DNA of 7,388 nucleotides from Clostridia bacterium (lineage in GTDB: Bacteria; Bacillota; Clostridia; Oscillospirales; CAG-272): contig JAGBTR010000315.1 in assembly GCA_017631215.1 (NCBI GenBank), positions 1-7,388 of the forward strand, written 5' to 3'. The position numbers and the translations under genes are program-made. How positions within the stretch are numbered: position 1 is the first letter of the stretch; every line of letters begins with the position of its first letter. Of the stretch, positions 1-6,487 are shown in pieces. The notes below the pieces were generated by a model. It searched no databases, had not been told where the DNA came from, and saw only the letters and a list, made by a program, of their open reading frames with translations.

Positions 1-1149
1 CTTCTCCTCGATGCTTGCCTCACGGAACGCGTGTGCAGGCTGGCGCATGGCGATAAAGTCGGGCTTTTCGGTCAGTGCGATGCCGTTCTCCTTGACCAGC
101 TCGGTCACGTACTCGGCAATGGCAGGGGCGGAGGAGAGACCTGGCGACTCGACGCCCGCGACGTTGATAAAGCCCGCCTTGGGAGCGTTGATGATGAAAT
201 CGCCCGTGCTGCCAACGGCGCGCAGACCGCAGAAGGAGGTGATGGATTGATTGAAGGGAACACCGTCCACGTTTTCAAGCGTCTGCTCGATGATGCTGGC
301 AAAGCCTGCCGCTGTGGTGGAGGTGTCGGTCTTGTCCTCGATATCGACCGAGGTGGGACCCGTCAGAAGGTTGCCGTCGACGGTGGGCGAGACGAGAATA
401 CCCTTGCCCATCTTGCTCGGCGTGCGGAAGACGGTGTGCGAGACGAGCGAGCCGCACTGCTTGTCCAGCAGAATGTACTCGCCGCGACGGGGATGCACCG
501 TGAAGCTGTCATCTCCGACCATGGCAGAGATTGTATCCGAATAAAGACCCGCCGCATTGATCACAAGGCGTGCCTCGACCGCCTGCTCGCCCGAGCGCAC
601 GGTGTAGCCCGCGTCGGTCGCCTCGATGGCGGTGACGGGGAAGGCAAGGCGCAGCTCGACGCCGTTGTCCATTGCGTTGCCGATGGCGGCGATGGCCAGC
701 TCGTAGGGGCAGATAATGGCGCCCGTGGGGGCGTGGAGCGCACAGCGTACGTTTTTTGACAGATTAGGCTCGATGCGACGCGCCTCGTCGCCGTTGAGTA
801 CGGCAAGCTCGCGCACGCCGTTCTTGACGCCGCGCTCGTACAGCTCATTGACCGTCTGCTCGTCCTCCTCGGTAAAGCCGATGACGAGCGAGCCGTTGCG
901 CTTGTACTTGACGCCCAGCTCGCGCGCGACCGTCTCCATCATTTCGGAGCCGCGCACGTTGAGCTTTGCCTTGAGCGAGCCGACCTTGGCGTCGAAGCCC
1001 GCGTGAACGATCGCGGAATTGGCGCGCGTCGCGCCCATCGCTACGTCGTTCTCCTTTTCGAGCAGAACGGTGCTCAAGCGGTAACGGGAAAGCTCGCGGG
1101 CGATCATACCGCCGACCACACCCGCGCCGATAATGGCAATATCGTACAT
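1..1149 (-). CDS. GlpA-like FAD-dependent oxidoreductase, C-terminus cut by window edge
   Basis: This is a flavoprotein of the DAO/GlpA family, most likely the FAD subunit of an anaerobic glycerol-3-phosphate dehydrogenase (glycerol-3-P to dihydroxyacetone-P). 383 residues are visible from the ATG at 1149; no stop is reached, so the C-terminus lies left of the window. The N-terminus has a Rossmann dinucleotide fold with GAGVVG at residues 8-13 and a glutamate at 31 that would bind the FAD ribose. It is followed by TRANSAIVHAGFDA at 41-54, typical of Clostridia GlpA / L-2-hydroxyglutarate oxidase-like proteins. The closing FAD-site motif GVESPGLSSAPAIAEY starts at residue 332. Family members in Clostridia often continue into a C-terminal [2Fe-2S]-binding domain, which would be outside this window. 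A GAAAGG ribosome site precedes the ATG by 6 bases. It has its own promoter (1304-1332) and a structured leader. L-2-hydroxyglutarate oxidase activity is the main alternative. Confidence 0.85.
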   Translation of the reverse strand, partial: MYDIAIIGAGVVGGMIARELSRYRLSTVLLEKENDVAMGATRANSAIVHAGFDAKVGSLKAKLNVRGSEMMETVARELGVKYKRNGSLVIGFTEEDEQTVNELYERGVKNGVRELAVLNGDEARRIEPNLSKNVRCALHAPTGAIICPYELAIAAIGNAMDNGVELRLAFPVTAIEATDAGYTVRSGEQAVEARLVINAAGLYSDTISAMVGDDSFTVHPRRGEYILLDKQCGSLVSHTVFRTPSKMGKGILVSPTVDGNLLTGPTSVDIEDKTDTSTTAAGFASIIEQTLENVDGVPFNQSITSFCGLRAVGSTGDFIINAPKAGFINVAGVESPGLSSAPAIAEYVTELVKENGIALTEKPDFIAMRQPAHAFREASIEEK

Positions 1150-1209
1150 ACTGTGCCTTTCTGTCTGCTTGACTTTTTCCGCCCTGCCGCAGACGGAGCA
1201 GGGGGAGAG

Positions 1210-1269
1210 GAGGACGCGCTCAAATAGAAAAAGAGCGCACCAAAACAAAGGGTGTCCTCACCCCTTTGT
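1210..1269 (-). promoter_or_regulatory. Structured leader of the GlpA-like gene, possible attenuator
   Basis: The transcript from the promoter at 1304-1332 should start near 1297 and run about 148 bases before the ATG at 1149. Read on the minus strand it first forms a hairpin at 1269-1245 (stem ACAAAGGG(G)TG with one bulged G), followed by the T-rich TTTGTTTTGG. This resembles a weak intrinsic terminator. A second hairpin, GCGCTC/GAGCGC, lies at 1238-1216. The loop and stem of the first hairpin contain GAGGAC (1259-1254), which can pair instead with GTCCTC at 1215-1210, so a competing fold exists. The first hairpin could also simply terminate the HD gene upstream. Pairings are read directly; the regulatory role is inference. 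Confidence 0.4.
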
Positions 1270-1303
1270 CTTGATACGTCTCCAAATCTCTGTATCGCTT
1301 ATT

Positions 1304-1332
1304 ATTTTACCCATTTCTGCTTGATTTGTCAA
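1304..1332 (-). promoter_or_regulatory. Sigma-A promoter for the GlpA-like gene
   Basis: On the minus strand, TTGACA (1332-1327) is followed after exactly 17 bases by TAAAAT (1309-1304). It begins only 16 bases past the stop codon of the HD gene. The FAD gene is therefore probably transcribed independently of its upstream neighbour. Confidence 0.75.
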
Positions 1333-1347
1333 GGGCTTTTCGATATT

Positions 1348-1803
1348 TTACCGCGCCGCGGACGGCTTTTTCGCCCGAAGGAGACGCATTGCCTTTTTGT
1401 ATTTCTTTGTCCGCGCGATCGCCCACTCGTCGATGTCCTTTTCATCCATACGCGTCAGGTCGCTGTTGTGGCGCAGATCCGCCAGCTTGACCTGCCGTGC
1501 GACGGGATGGTGCGACAGCTGCTCCACGTAGTCCATATACGGCACCGCAGGGTCGTGCGTCAAAAGGCGCAGTACCTCCAGCACCTCCTCGGGAAAGCCC
1601 ATCTCGCCCAGATCCTCGACGGTGTAGTCGGTGTCCTCGACCACGTCGTGCAAAAGCGCGCAAACGGTCGAGATCTCGTCCCTCATCTGCTCGGCAAGGT
1701 GGAAGGGATGAAATACGTAGGGAAGCCCCGTTTTGTCGGTCTGCTCGCGGTGCGCGTCAAAGCAAAGACGCAGCGCCTTTTTGGTCAGCGGTGTGTAGAT
1801 CAT
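1348..1803 (-). CDS. Single-domain HD phosphohydrolase, RelA/SpoT (p)ppGpp-hydrolase type
   Basis: This 151-residue protein looks like a stand-alone version of the N-terminal hydrolase domain of RelA/SpoT proteins (small alarmone hydrolase or MESH1-like). Such enzymes remove the 3'-pyrophosphate from (p)ppGpp using a metal ion. Metal-site residues are visible: H32 in VFHPFH, H52-D53 in LLHDVVEDT, E56-D57, and D109 with N113 in KLADLRHN. These fit the family pattern HP / LLHDVVEDT / KLADRxHN. There is no synthetase, TGS or ACT domain. The start is the ATG at 1803 because AAAGGAG sits 8 bases before it; the reading frame stays open much further upstream, but that extension would cross the promoter. 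It has its own promoter at 1836-1863, and the next gene downstream has a separate promoter, so it is probably monocistronic. Substrate is inferred from motifs; another nucleotide is possible. Confidence 0.85.
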   Translation of the reverse strand: MIYTPLTKKALRLCFDAHREQTDKTGLPYVFHPFHLAEQMRDEISTVCALLHDVVEDTDYTVEDLGEMGFPEEVLEVLRLLTHDPAVPYMDYVEQLSHHPVARQVKLADLRHNSDLTRMDEKDIDEWAIARTKKYKKAMRLLRAKKPSAAR

Positions 1804-1835
1804 ATCACGCTCTCCTTTTCCTATCATACAATAAT

Positions 1836-1863
1836 ATTTTATCATAAAAATACATCTTGTCAA
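1836..1863 (-). promoter_or_regulatory. Sigma-A promoter for the HD hydrolase gene
   Basis: On the minus strand, TTGACA (1863-1858) is followed after 16 bases by TAAAAT (1841-1836), in an AT-rich stretch. Transcription would start near 1829, leaving a leader of about 25 bases before the ribosome site and ATG at 1803. Confidence 0.7.
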
Positions 1864-1929
1864 GAGGGGGTGACTGAACAGGGGATCAGCTTGGCAATAC
1901 TGACCTTGCAGGAAGTAAGGGGGGATCGT

Positions 1930-2067
1930 ATGTATATTTGGGAGATCCACAGTTATCGTGGACACATTTACCGCGCGCTCGGTGATACCTACGCTGAGGC
2001 GTGTCGCGCGTTGGGGCTCGACCCGCGTCAGCATTGGGGCGGCATCTGCGACCGCATTAAGCCGTGA
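1930..2067 (+). CDS. Small protein of unknown function, 45 residues
   Basis: I do not recognise this protein. The ATG at 1930 is chosen because TAAGGGGGG lies just upstream. The frame stays open further left, but only as the antisense of the HD gene. The sequence starts MYIWEIHSYRGHIYRA, which alternates hydrophobic and polar residues and could form a beta hairpin. A likely helix with DTYAEACRALGLDP (residues 19-32) follows, then a tail with RQHWGGICDRIKP (33-45). It has two tryptophans (4 and 36) and two cysteines (25 and 40), is fairly basic, and has no signal peptide or membrane segment, so it is probably cytoplasmic. It stands alone on the plus strand between minus-strand genes and is followed 13 bases after its stop by a strong terminator, which supports it being a real transcribed gene. 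No clear promoter was seen upstream. Confidence 0.65.
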   Translation: MYIWEIHSYRGHIYRALGDTYAEACRALGLDPRQHWGGICDRIKP

Positions 2068-2080
2068 AATAACGGAAAGA

Positions 2081-2108
2081 AAAAAGGACGCCGTCGGGTG
2101 TCCTTTTT
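2081..2108 (+). terminator. Intrinsic terminator after the small-protein gene, bidirectional
   Basis: AAAAAGGACGCC (2081-2092), loop GTCG, then GGTGTCCTTTTT (2097-2108) form a 12-pair stem with one G-U pair and an A/T tract on each side. It ends the 1930-2067 transcript. Its minus-strand version also ends in a T run, so it could stop transcription entering from the right. Confidence 0.85.
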
Positions 2109-2220
2109 GTGTGTAAGAATGACTTTTGAATCGGTCTATATTTCGAAACCATCCAATGGGAACTGTCCGCGCCTCATTCCTCGGCGCACTTGCGCTTGAG
2201 CACGGATAGCGCCTTTTTCA

Positions 2221-2257
2221 AAACAAAAGACCATCCCATCGGGATGGTCTTTTGTTT
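2221..2257 (-). terminator. Intrinsic terminator of the tRNA-Ser gene
   Basis: Arms 2221-2237 and 2241-2257 are a perfect 17-base inverted repeat around a 3-base loop. The minus-strand RNA stem is AAACAAAAGACCAUCCC paired with its complement, and the descending arm supplies the U-rich tail (UCUUUUGUUUUG). The first stem base (2257) is also the final A of the tRNA's encoded CCA, so there is no spacer between tRNA and terminator. Confidence 0.9.
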
Positions 2258-2348
2258 GGCGGAGATGGGGAGATTTGAACTCCCGCGCGGGGATAGCCCG
2301 CCTACACCCTTAGCAGGGGCGCCTCTTCGGCCTCTTGAGTACATCTCC
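2257..2348 (-). tRNA. tRNA-Ser (anticodon GCU) with encoded CCA
   Basis: The minus strand folds as a class II tRNA. The acceptor arm GGAGATG (2348-2342) pairs with CATCTCC (2267-2261), followed by discriminator G and an encoded CCA (2259-2257). The D arm has CTC/GAG. The anticodon stem CGCCC/GGGTG encloses the loop CTGCTAA with anticodon GCT at 2314-2312. A long variable arm has GCGGG/CCCGC, and the T arm is GGGAG-TTCAAAT-CTCCC. The long variable arm and GCU anticodon identify a serine tRNA reading AGC/AGU. The gene stands alone with its own promoter and terminator. Confidence 0.97.
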
Positions 2349-2353
2349 GTACT

Positions 2354-2383
2354 CGCGTGAGTGGCCTTTGCAGAACTCACGCG
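2354..2383 (-). other. Hairpin in the 5' leader of pre-tRNA-Ser
   Basis: CGCGTGAGT (2383-2375) and ACTCACGCG (2362-2354) are perfect 9-base complements separated by 12 bases. They lie between the promoter and the mature tRNA 5' end at 2348. The predicted transcription start near 2381 would put this stem almost at the 5' end of the primary transcript, five bases from the RNase P cleavage site. The pairing is read directly; any role in stability or processing is inference. Confidence 0.6.
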
Positions 2384-2387
2384 TAAT

Positions 2388-2416
2388 ATTATAGCACTAT
2401 GCAATCGGTTTGTCAA
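2388..2416 (-). promoter_or_regulatory. Perfect consensus sigma-A promoter for tRNA-Ser
   Basis: On the minus strand, TTGACA (2416-2411), a 17-base spacer and TATAAT (2393-2388) match the consensus exactly, as expected for a strongly expressed stable RNA. It lies in the 112-base gap after the ruvB stop. Confidence 0.92.
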
Positions 2417-2460
2417 GTGCTTTTTTTAATTTCTTGATAATAATTTCGTCAAGGGTCAAT

Positions 2461-3528
<1,068 letters not shown>

Positions 3529-3553
3529 AATCGCTTACCGTCCTTTCAGCAGG

Positions 3554-4177
3554 TTATTTCATCAGCTTTTTGAGCGCGGTACGGATGATGTCCTCGACCT
3601 CCATGCCCGAGATATCGACACCGCCCAGTGCGGTCATTGCCTCGGAGCGGCTGTAGCCCAGTACCATCAGCGCGTCCTGTGCCTCGGATAGCTTACCCGT
3701 AGACGTGCCCTTCGTGGTGATCGCGACCGAAATGGATTGCTCGGCCTTGTCGGGCGGCGTTTCCTTGAGCAGCTTGTCCTGCAGCTCGAGAATGATACGC
3801 GCGGCCGTCTTGGGACCGATGCCGCTTGCCTTGGAGATGGTCTTTTTATCATCGGTGCAGACCGCGAGGGCAAATTTTTCGGGGGTCAGCAGAGAAAGGA
3901 TCGAGATCGCGGCCTTGGGGCCGACACCCGACACGCCCAGCAGCATTTTGAAGGAGGACAGCTCCGCCTCACCCGCAAAGCCGTACAGCTCGATGCCGTC
4001 CTCGCGGACAGACAGATAGGTGTAGAGCTTGGCCTTGACGGGAGCGCCGTCGGTCGAGCGGGGAAGAGATTCAAAGGTGTTCTGGCTGATGGTCATTTTG
4101 TAGCCGACACCGCCCGCATCCACGACGGCTGTAGTGGGCGTCAGATGAGCGAGCGTGCCCGAAATATAGTAAAACAT
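3554..4177 (-). CDS. ruvA: Holliday junction DNA-binding protein RuvA
   Basis: RuvA binds four-way DNA junctions as a tetramer and loads RuvB rings. The 207-residue protein has the N-terminal OB-fold domain (about 1-63, with VVDAGGVGYKM at 19-28 and the acidic-pin residues E59-D60 in VREDG). Two helix-hairpin-helix motifs follow, GVSGVGPKAA at 81-90 and ASGIGPKTAARI at 117-128. A low-complexity linker (about 138-162) leads to the C-terminal RuvB-binding domain containing SEAQDALMVLGYSRSEA (164-180). This is the normal length and order. The start is the ATG at 4177, with GAAAGGA 8 bases upstream. The frame is open further upstream, but that would overlap the DUF951 gene. It lies 16 bases after DUF951 and 25 bases before ruvB. 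No ruvC is next to it in this window. Confidence 0.97.
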   Translation of the reverse strand: MFYYISGTLAHLTPTTAVVDAGGVGYKMTISQNTFESLPRSTDGAPVKAKLYTYLSVREDGIELYGFAGEAELSSFKMLLGVSGVGPKAAISILSLLTPEKFALAVCTDDKKTISKASGIGPKTAARIILELQDKLLKETPPDKAEQSISVAITTKGTSTGKLSEAQDALMVLGYSRSEAMTALGGVDISGMEVEDIIRTALKKLMK

Positions 4178-4193
4178 AGCGTGTTCCTTTCGT

Positions 4194-4400
4194 TTATGAT
4201 TCGGAGCCTTGGGCGGGAACGCGGTGCTTGATCGCTTTTTCGAGCTTGATACGATCAAGCGTCATATCGCGACCGCACGTCTCGCATTTGACGCGCACCT
4301 CACTGCCAACGCGCAGTACGCAGAAGCGCGACCGACCGCACGGGTGCGGCTTCTTCAATTCCAGAATGTCGCCGACGGCGAGAGGGATGATGTTGGACAT
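4194..4400 (-). CDS. DUF951 family protein, 68 residues
   Basis: This small cytoplasmic protein is recognised as the Firmicutes DUF951 family by its PLAVGDILELKKPHPCG start (6-22), followed by VKCETCGRDMTLDR (37-50). Cysteines at 21, 39 and 42, plus 27 and H19, could bind zinc; the family's function is not established to my knowledge. The ATG at 4400 is chosen because AAAGGAG sits 8 bases before it. It is the first gene of the operon, behind the promoter at 4431-4459 and 16 bases ahead of ruvA. This makes a nucleic-acid-related role conceivable, but that is only context. Confidence 0.88.
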   Translation of the reverse strand: MSNIIPLAVGDILELKKPHPCGRSRFCVLRVGSEVRVKCETCGRDMTLDRIKLEKAIKHRVPAQGSES

Positions 4401-4430
4401 AGACGCGCTCCTTTCACTTTCAATATTTAT

Positions 4431-4459
4431 ATGATACCATATTTTTTTGCTCTTGTAAA
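4431..4459 (-). promoter_or_regulatory. Sigma-A promoter for the DUF951-ruvA-ruvB operon
   Basis: On the minus strand, TTTACA (4459-4454) is followed after 17 bases by TATCAT (4436-4431). It lies directly upstream of the DUF951 ribosome site, giving a leader of roughly 25 bases. No LexA-type operator was recognised around it. Confidence 0.75.
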
Positions 4460-4558
4460 TGTCCAAACTGTAAATTCCTTTAAAAAATCGAAAAACAGGT
4501 CAGGGACGCGTTGTAGGTTGTGTTATAAAATATTTGTGTTGAATATTTTGACAAATGC

Positions 4559-4587
4559 TTGACAAAGTGCAGAAAATAAAGTATAAT
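4559..4587 (+). promoter_or_regulatory. Perfect consensus sigma-A promoter for the decarboxylase operon
   Basis: TTGACA (4559-4564), a 17-base spacer and TATAAT (4582-4587) match the consensus exactly. Transcription should start near 4594, about 75 bases before the ATG at 4670. A second TTGACA (4548-4553) lies 11 bases upstream of the first, and a second TATAAT (4593-4598) 11 bases downstream of the first. The promoter diverges from that of the ruv operon, with about 100 bases between the two -35 boxes. Confidence 0.88.
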
Positions 4588-4669
4588 GTAATTATAATCG
4601 GGGAATATGGTTTTTTGTGACCGAAAAGGTGAAAAAGAAAGCCATCCCGAATGCAAAATGGAGGTTATT

Positions 4670-6007
4670 ATGGACAAAAACACTACCGTCGGAAACGACA
4701 AGATCCGTTCGTTGTTCGACGCCGGTACCTTTGTCGAGTTGGGTGCGTACGTTCGCAGCTCTGTCTCGAATGAAGCGTATGACGGCGTGATCTGCGGCTA
4801 CGGCTCCATGGGCGGAAAGCTGGTCTTTGCTTTCGCGCAGGATATGGGCAGAATGAAGGGCGCACTCGATGCCGCAGGTGCAAAAAAGCTTTGCTCGCTC
4901 TACGATATGGCACTCAAGAACGGTGCCCCCATCGTCGGTCTGTTCGATAGCGCAGGCTCGGTCGTCTATGAGGGAAGCGCTGTGCTGGGCGCATACGGCG
5001 AGTGGCTCGCCGCTGTGAGCGCAGCATCGGGCATCGTTCCTCAGATCGCTGTGATCGAGGGCGTGTGCGCAGGCCTTTCGTCGGTCGCCGCCTCGATGTT
5101 CGACGTCGTGCTGACGGTCGAGGGCAAGTCCCAGATGTATATCACCTCTCCCTTCGTGCTGGGTGAGGATAGCGCGTGTGCAGAGACGGCTGCTAAGAGC
5201 GGTCTTGCTGCAGTGAGCTGCGCGTGCGAGAATTGCGCTGTTGCTAAGGTGCGCGAGCTGATCGAGCTGCTGCCGCAGAACAATTGCGATCGTCCCGCTG
5301 CTCCCGCTGAGGATCCCAGCCGCGCCATCGCGGCAGACGCAGCACTTCCCGCCGCTCTGCTGGACGGCGGTGCTGTGACCGAGCTGTACGCCGCGTTTGC
5401 TCCCGAGCTGACCACGGCTCTGGGCAGAATGGGCGGTGAGACGGTCGGTGTCGTGTACGCACACGGCGCTCTGACGGTCGACGCTGCTCGTAAGGCAATC
5501 AAATTCATCAATTTCTGCGATGCGTTCGGTATCGCGCTGATCACGCTGGTCGACTCCGAGGGTGTTGACGTGGATGCCGCCGCTCAGGCCGCTCCCGCCG
5601 CATCGGTGTTCGGCAAGCTCGCCGCCGCATATGCCAATGCCAAGTGCGCTAAGATCACGGTCACCGTGGGCAAGGCGTACGGTGCCGCTCACACGCTGCT
5701 CGGCTCCAAGGGTCTGGGCGCAGACGTCGTCTTCGCTCTGCCGACCGCCGTCATCAGCACGATGGCACCCGACAAGGCCGTTGCCTTTGTTTGGAACGAT
5801 AAGGTCACGAACGAGACGAGCCGCGAGGACGTCGAGCGTGAGTGGATCGAGACCTATGCAACGCCCGAGAAGGCAGCCGCTTGTGGTGATATCGACGATA
5901 TCATCGCGCCCGAGGAGCTTCGCGCAAGACTTTGCTCGGCTGTTTATATGCTTGCCGCAAAGACCGACGTTGCTCCCGCTCGCCGTCACGCCGCTCTGCC
6001 GCTCTGA
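4670..6007 (+). CDS. Carboxyltransferase (alpha) subunit of an acyl-CoA decarboxylase, divergent
   Basis: This is a crotonase-fold carboxyltransferase (PF01039 type, as in MmdA, GcdA and PccB). It would transfer CO2 from an acyl-CoA such as methylmalonyl-CoA to biotin on the carrier encoded at 6488. It is not the TIM-barrel OadA type, so oxaloacetate is unlikely. The 445 residues hold two related halves: the N-half has DGVICGYGSMGGKLVFAFAQD (38-58), APIVGLFDSAGSVVYEG (86-102) and ASGIVPQIAVIEGVCAG (119-135). The C-half has KFINFCDAFGIALITLVDSEG (278-298) and KITVTVGKAYGAA (328-340). Usual members have about 510 residues; here the N-terminal helical segment is missing. GPCAGG reads GVCAGL, and the GFxPG-type segment after VD is replaced by an Ala-rich stretch (299-312). 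The start at 4670 is set by GGAGG 6 bases upstream. GCT/CGT-rich codons and a consensus promoter suggest high expression. Confidence 0.85.
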   Translation: MDKNTTVGNDKIRSLFDAGTFVELGAYVRSSVSNEAYDGVICGYGSMGGKLVFAFAQDMGRMKGALDAAGAKKLCSLYDMALKNGAPIVGLFDSAGSVVYEGSAVLGAYGEWLAAVSAASGIVPQIAVIEGVCAGLSSVAASMFDVVLTVEGKSQMYITSPFVLGEDSACAETAAKSGLAAVSCACENCAVAKVRELIELLPQNNCDRPAAPAEDPSRAIAADAALPAALLDGGAVTELYAAFAPELTTALGRMGGETVGVVYAHGALTVDAARKAIKFINFCDAFGIALITLVDSEGVDVDAAAQAAPAASVFGKLAAAYANAKCAKITVTVGKAYGAAHTLLGSKGLGADVVFALPTAVISTMAPDKAVAFVWNDKVTNETSREDVEREWIETYATPEKAAACGDIDDIIAPEELRARLCSAVYMLAAKTDVAPARRHAALPL

Positions 6008-6029
6008 TCTTGAAAGGACGGTCTGATCT

Positions 6030-6440
6030 ATGTTGAATATGATAAGCCTTTTGACTGCTAACGGCATGCCAATGGCCGACCGTTTGGCATACTCTCTGCG
6101 TATGCTGATCGTTGGTCTGGGTATGGTGTTTGTGGTGCTGGCGATCCTCTGGGGCGTTCTGGTGCTGTCGCGCATTCTGCTGCACGATATGCCGAACCGC
6201 CGCCGCGAGGAGGAGAAGGGTGAGTCCCAAAAGGCGGTTGCAACCGCTCCCGCGGCGCCCGCGCCGACACCGGCTCCCGTTGTGGTCCCCGCACCCGCAC
6301 AGACAGATGCCGCACTCATCGCCGTCATTACAGCCGCCATCAGCGCGGCGATGGCCGAGGAGGGAAGCGCTCCCGCAGGAGGCTTCCGCGTGGTGTCCTT
6401 CCGTCGTGTTTCGGGCAACAGTGCCTGGAACCGCAAATGA
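6030..6440 (+). CDS. OadG/MmdD-like small membrane subunit of the sodium-pump decarboxylase
   Basis: This 136-residue protein has the layout of the OadG (gamma) / MmdD (delta) family. A short N-terminus precedes one membrane helix (about 25-47, LIVGLGMVFVVLAILWGVLV), a charged cytoplasmic stretch (HDMPNRRREEEKGE, 52-65) and a Pro/Ala-rich linker (71-90). The end is a helix (AALIAVITAAISAAMAE, 94-110) and the tail FRVVSFRRVSGNSAWNRK (119-136). In characterised pumps this subunit anchors and assembles the soluble carboxyltransferase on the membrane beta subunit. It starts 22 bases after the carboxyltransferase stop; GAAAGGACGGT lies upstream with a longish spacing. It matches the family by layout more than by conserved residues. 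Confidence 0.85.
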   Translation: MLNMISLLTANGMPMADRLAYSLRMLIVGLGMVFVVLAILWGVLVLSRILLHDMPNRRREEEKGESQKAVATAPAAPAPTPAPVVVPAPAQTDAALIAVITAAISAAMAEEGSAPAGGFRVVSFRRVSGNSAWNRK

Positions 6441-6487
6441 TTTCCGAAACCGAATTTTTTAACTGATAGAAAGGTTGGTAAATAAGA

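Noticed and set aside
31..759. A 242-codon plus-strand open frame
   Set aside because: It is antisense to the GlpA-like gene, whose FAD motifs are convincing, and its Gly/Arg/Asp-rich composition is typical of a shadow frame.
1252..1929. Upstream extension of the small-protein frame to a 271-residue protein
   Set aside because: Nearly all of it is antisense to the HD gene, and a good ribosome site sits directly before the ATG at 1930.
1804..2034. Longer start for the HD hydrolase
   Set aside because: The extra 77 residues would cover its promoter and overlap the small-protein gene; the domain and ribosome site begin at 1803.
2174..2416. An 80-codon minus-strand open frame
   Set aside because: It runs straight through tRNA-Ser and its terminator, so it cannot be a genuine protein gene.
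2397..2459. Twenty-codon minus-strand frame (TTG start, LTLDEIIIKKLKKALDKPIA) just after ruvB
   Set aside because: It looks protein-like, but it has no ribosome site and includes the tRNA promoter; the Lys/Ile-rich reading is expected from AT-rich spacer DNA.
4607..4669. Earlier in-frame ATG of the carboxyltransferase
   Set aside because: It lies only about 13 bases from the predicted transcription start with a poorly spaced GGGG, while GGAGG at 4660-4664 fits the ATG at 4670.
4592..6436. A 614-codon open frame on the minus strand
   Set aside because: It is antisense to the carboxyltransferase and OadG-like genes, which are clear homologues, and no family motif or ribosome site supports it. 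GC-rich codon use leaves the opposite frame open.
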